A stretch of DNA of 64,000 bases from Pseudoduganella dura (GTDB taxonomy: Bacteria; Pseudomonadota; Gammaproteobacteria; Burkholderiales; Burkholderiaceae_D), in the NCBI RefSeq assembly GCF_009727155.1, contig NZ_WNWM01000002.1:3906001-3970000 (forward strand), in the 5' to 3' direction. The first letter of the stretch is position 1, and the number at the start of each line of letters is the position of its first letter. Shown here one piece after another: positions 61,142-64,000 of the stretch. Made by a program: the position numbers and the translations under genes. Under the pieces are notes generated by a model. It ran no database searches. It worked only from the letters and a program-made list of their open reading frames with translations, and was not told the DNA's origin.

Positions 61142-61199
61142 TTGACAAAAAACAATCAATATTTAGCTATAAATTCAGCTATAAAATCAGCTATAAAGC
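61142..61199 (+). promoter_or_regulatory. TTGACA box plus three tandem 12-bp TATAAA repeats upstream of the TonB receptor
   Basis: TTGACA at 61142-61147 is followed by units beginning at 61164, 61176 and 61188, all containing AGCTATAAA (TAGCTATAAATT, CAGCTATAAAAT, CAGCTATAAAGC). Each unit holds a -10-like TATAAA, at 61168, 61180 and 61192. The period of 12 nt is close to one helical turn and also equals four codons (AINS, AIKS, AIKR in the frame of the receptor). No spacing from TTGACA to the first TATAAA is ideal (20 bp). Confidence 0.7.
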
Positions 61200-61213
61200 G
61201 GAGCGCGGCAGCC

Positions 61214-63946
61214 ATGGGCAAGTCTCATTACCACAAAACACAAAATAAAATTCGTTTCCGTCTGGCGGCGGGTGCCGTGATGGCATTGGCCGTGCACGGC
61301 GCCTGGGCGCAGGAAACGCTTGCCACGGCACCGGTACCGCGGGTGGAAATCACCGGTTCCGCGATCAAGCAGATCGAGTCTGAAACGCCGCTGCCGGTGC
61401 AGGTGATCACCCGCGCGGAGATCGACAAGGCCGGCGTGACCACGGCGGCCGAGCTGATGACGCGCATCGCCGCCAACGTGGGCGGGCTGACCGATGGCGT
61501 GTCGATCAACGTGGGCGGCGTCGACCAGCGCGGCATGAACAGCGCCAACCTGCGCGGCATCGGCACGTCGTCCACGCTGGTGCTGCTGAACGGCCGGCGC
61601 ATGGCCAACTTCGCCTCCCCGGGCGACGACACGGGCGTTGACCTGAACAACATCCCGGCCGCGGCGCTGGCCCGCGTCGAAGTGCTGCTCGATGGCGCCT
61701 CGGCGCTGTACGGCACCGATGCGATCGGCGGCGTGATCAACTTCATCACCCGCAAGGATTTCCAGGGCGTCGAGCTCAATGCCTATGGCGGCGGCACCGA
61801 CGAAGGCGGCGCCGCCAAGCGGCAGGCCACGATCACCGGCGGCATCGGCAACCTGCAGAAGGACGGCTACAACGTGTTCGCCACCTTCGATGCGCAAAGC
61901 ACCCAGGCGCTGCGCTCGTCGCAGCGCGAATTCATCGGCGACCTGCGCATTCCCGAGCGGCTGGGCCACCTGCTGTCGAGCTATACCAGCCCGGCCAACA
62001 TCCGCCTGTCGGGCGACCAGCGCGACTACCTGAACAGCATCGGCTTCACGCTCAACGGCAGCCCGCTGACGAACCAGACGATCAACCTGTCGGTGCCAAA
62101 CTGTAACCCGCCGGCCAACCTGTACCTGCCCGCCGGTACCGGCGGCATCGATGCCTGCACCTACGACTACATGCGCGACACGGAGCTGTTCCCGAAATCG
62201 AACAAGCAGAGCTTCCTGTCGCGCGGCGTACTCGACCTGGGCGGCGGCCACCAGCTGTATGGCGAGGTGGTGCTCAGCCGCGCGCGCACCAGTTACGTGG
62301 GCTCGTCGACCCGCGTCACCGGCGATATCGATTACAGCCTGGTACCGCAGCTGGCCGGAACGGGGCTGGAAAACTCGGAAGACGGCGACCGCATGCTGCA
62401 GCTGCGCATGCGCCTGCTGGAGGCCGGCAACCGTACCAGCGAGCTGACGAGCGTCGGCCAGCGCTACGTGGTGGGCATCAACGGCACGCTGGGCGCGTGG
62501 GATTACGACGTGGCCTACAACCACAGCGTGAACACCGTGAAGGACAAGGACACGCATGGCTACGTGCTGTACAACGAGCTGATCGAAGGCGTCACGGCGG
62601 GCCTGATCAATCCGTTCGGCCCGTCCAGCGCGGAAGGACGCGCCTACCTCGAAAGCATCCAGGTCAACGACGTGGTGCGCTATGCGAAGGGCGTGATGGA
62701 CTCGGTCGATTTCAAGGCCACGCGCACGCTGATGCCGCTGCCCGGCGGCGACCTGGCGGTGGCCGTGGGCGGCGAATGGCGCCGCGAGAAGACCGACTTC
62801 ACGCCTTCCGAACTGCTCCTGTCGGACAACATCAACGACGATTTCGCCCCCGAGGGCGGCCGCGCCACGCACGACAGCCGCAAGGTGGCCGCCGTGTTCG
62901 GCGAACTGCAGGCGCCGTTCGCGAAGGAGTGGCAGGCCCAGCTCTCGGCGCGCTACGACCACTATGAAGCGGTGGGCCGCGCCTTCAGTCCGAAAGCGGG
63001 CCTGTCGTACACGCCGGTGAAATGGGCGATGCTGCGCGCCTCGGCGGGCCGCGGCTTCCGCGCGCCGTCGATGAACGATCTGCACCGCCCCACCGTCTAC
63101 AGCGCCACGGCCACGCTGCCCGATCCGGTGCTGTGCGCCGAGCTCGATTTCAACTACGCCGACTGCGCCAACAACTGGGATACGCGGCGCTACAGCAACG
63201 CCAACCTGAAACCGGAGCGCAGCCGCCAGTACTCGATCGGCGCCGTGCTCGAACCGAGCCGCAACATCACCACCAGCATCGATTACTGGAAGATCAAGCG
63301 CACCAACCTGATCAGCGAAATCGGCGACGACGTGATCCTGGCCAACCTGGAAAAATACGGCGACCTGGTGTTCCGCGACGAGGACAACGAGATCGAGTAC
63401 ATCGAGCTGCACAAGGAAAACCGCGGCGCGCAAATCGCCAGCGGCATCGACCTGGTGTTCGACGTGCACGGGGTCGACACGCCCGTCGGGCGCCTGGGCG
63501 GCCGGCTGACCGGCACCTACGTGCTCGACTCGAAGATCCAGACCGCGCCGGACGATCCGTTCATCAGCAACCTGGGCCGCTTCGTCACCGACGGCGTGGT
63601 GCAGCGCTGGCGCCACACCATCACGTTCGACTGGGAGCGCGGGCCGTTCTCGGCCAGCCTGTCGAACACGTTCTCGTCGTCGTACGAAGACCAGAACTCG
63701 GCGATCAACATCGACGACGGCAGCGTGGTCGAACCGAACCACGTGACGTCGTACACGCTGTGGGACATGTCCGCCGCCTGGCAGGCCAGCCGCGCGCTGA
63801 AGATCCGCGCCGGGGTGCAGAATATGTTCGACCGCAGCCCGCCGTATTCGAACCAGGCGTACCACTTCCTTTCAGGTTACGACCCCACGTACACGGACCC
63901 GCGCGGCCGCCGCTTCTATGCCAGCGTGAATTACGCGTTCAAATAA
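61214..63946 (+). CDS. TonB-dependent receptor
   Basis: A 910-residue outer-membrane receptor. I start at the ATG of 61214 (MGKSHYHKTQ), which opens into a signal peptide ending HGAWAQ; a TTG at 61142 would add the 24 repeat-encoded residues. The TonB box-like VPRVEITGSAIKQIE precedes the plug (VQVITRAEID, AELMTRIAANVGG, ANLRGIGTSSTLVLLNGRRMA, DGASALYGTDAIGGVINFITRKD), then the barrel, with the terminal aromatic consensus loosely kept (FYASVNYAFK, ending in Lys after Phe). Substrate unknown; the closest style is receptors for siderophores or large nutrients. It is followed after 11 nt by another gene, suggesting an operon. Confidence 0.93.
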   Translation: MGKSHYHKTQNKIRFRLAAGAVMALAVHGAWAQETLATAPVPRVEITGSAIKQIESETPLPVQVITRAEIDKAGVTTAAELMTRIAANVGGLTDGVSINVGGVDQRGMNSANLRGIGTSSTLVLLNGRRMANFASPGDDTGVDLNNIPAAALARVEVLLDGASALYGTDAIGGVINFITRKDFQGVELNAYGGGTDEGGAAKRQATITGGIGNLQKDGYNVFATFDAQSTQALRSSQREFIGDLRIPERLGHLLSSYTSPANIRLSGDQRDYLNSIGFTLNGSPLTNQTINLSVPNCNPPANLYLPAGTGGIDACTYDYMRDTELFPKSNKQSFLSRGVLDLGGGHQLYGEVVLSRARTSYVGSSTRVTGDIDYSLVPQLAGTGLENSEDGDRMLQLRMRLLEAGNRTSELTSVGQRYVVGINGTLGAWDYDVAYNHSVNTVKDKDTHGYVLYNELIEGVTAGLINPFGPSSAEGRAYLESIQVNDVVRYAKGVMDSVDFKATRTLMPLPGGDLAVAVGGEWRREKTDFTPSELLLSDNINDDFAPEGGRATHDSRKVAAVFGELQAPFAKEWQAQLSARYDHYEAVGRAFSPKAGLSYTPVKWAMLRASAGRGFRAPSMNDLHRPTVYSATATLPDPVLCAELDFNYADCANNWDTRRYSNANLKPERSRQYSIGAVLEPSRNITTSIDYWKIKRTNLISEIGDDVILANLEKYGDLVFRDEDNEIEYIELHKENRGAQIASGIDLVFDVHGVDTPVGRLGGRLTGTYVLDSKIQTAPDDPFISNLGRFVTDGVVQRWRHTITFDWERGPFSASLSNTFSSSYEDQNSAINIDDGSVVEPNHVTSYTLWDMSAAWQASRALKIRAGVQNMFDRSPPYSNQAYHFLSGYDPTYTDPRGRRFYASVNYAFK

Positions 63947-63957
63947 CAGGAGAGCCG

Positions 63958-64000
63958 ATGTTGGGGACGAAGTGCAAGCCGCCGCCGATGCTGAAGCCGA
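63958..64000 (+). CDS. Start of a further gene, cut by the window edge
   Basis: An ATG at 63958 with AGGAGAG just before it, 11 nt after the TonB receptor stop, begins MLGTKCKPPPMLKP. Only 14 residues are visible and no family can be named. The ribosome-binding site and the short spacing suggest it is co-transcribed with the receptor. Confidence 0.5.
   Translation, partial: MLGTKCKPPPMLKP

Noticed and set aside
61187..63865. A minus-strand open frame of 892 codons opposite the second TonB receptor.
   Set aside because: Antisense to a well-defined receptor with plug and barrel motifs; no start context or motif.
1..64000. tRNA, rRNA, CRISPR array or intact insertion sequence.
   Set aside because: No cloverleaf-like TTCGA arm with a CCA end, no array of direct repeats with spacers, and no transposase motif were seen on either strand. 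The TTCGAATTCG run at 3833-3849 belongs to the EamA gene's C-terminal codons.
63958..64000. The gene after the second TonB receptor as a tryptophan halogenase, which often follows such receptors.
   Set aside because: Only 14 residues are visible and they do not show the FAD-binding glycine motif expected at the start.

Overview
The window is GC-rich and densely coded. Its protein repertoire points to a betaproteobacterium of the Oxalobacteraceae, Massilia/Duganella-like: a DUF2863 protein, a C-terminally extended IF-1, a DUF615/DarP protein, large TonB-dependent receptors, secreted peptidases, and dispersed GGGGTCAGACCC-type palindromes. The lineage is an inference from gene content; no 16S rRNA or other marker is present. 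I found no tRNA, rRNA, CRISPR array, intact insertion sequence or prophage.

Layout. 1-3.2 kb: the end of a histidine-utilisation operon (hutD tail, hutI) overlapping a fused binding-protein/permease ABC gene. 3.3-14.6 kb: single genes and pairs (GNAT, EamA exporter, deoxyinosine glycosylase, a decayed tetR, a low-GC patch, infA, a LuxR regulator divergent from a secreted lipase, kptA, hydrolases, a TPR lipoprotein). 14.7-19.8 kb: DUF2863, HDOD, 3-methyladenine glycosylase, and a chemoreceptor with a separate periplasmic Cache protein. 19.9-25.7 kb: a possible amino-acid catabolic island (radical SAM aminomutase homologue, MFS transporter, fumarylacetoacetase-family enzyme, class III aminotransferase, carboxymuconolactone-decarboxylase-like protein). 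25.7-29.1 kb: carboxylesterase, mogA, darP and pmbA. 29.2-40.2 kb: two paralogous TRAP binding proteins flanking a very large TonB receptor, a secreted-protein trio, an XRE-type regulator with a likely self-operator, and an M14 carboxypeptidase.

40.3-51.9 kb is the clearest functional unit, a phenylacetate catabolic cluster: divergent repressor paaX, then paaABCDE (epoxidase), paaG, paaH, paaI, paaK, paaY and paaZ, all on the plus strand with short or overlapping junctions. PaaK makes phenylacetyl-CoA, PaaABCE epoxidises it, PaaG isomerises to the oxepin, PaaZ opens the ring and oxidises the aldehyde, and PaaH acts in the beta-oxidation phase. paaF (hydratase) and paaJ (thiolase) are not in the cluster. 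An inverted repeat in the paaX-paaA gap is a good PaaX operator candidate.

52-64 kb: an M24 aminopeptidase-like protein, a dense group of palindromes, a secreted thermolysin-family (M4) protease, an ACT-like protein, a TRAP permease pair (DctQ and an oversized DctM) with no adjacent binding protein, argH, and a second TonB receptor preceded by three tandem 12-bp TATAAA-containing repeats. A further gene starts at the right edge.

No unmistakably new multi-gene system stands out. The best leads are the aminomutase island, the split TRAP system, the chemoreceptor/Cache pair, the decayed tetR with its adjacent low-GC patch, and the regulatory repeats.
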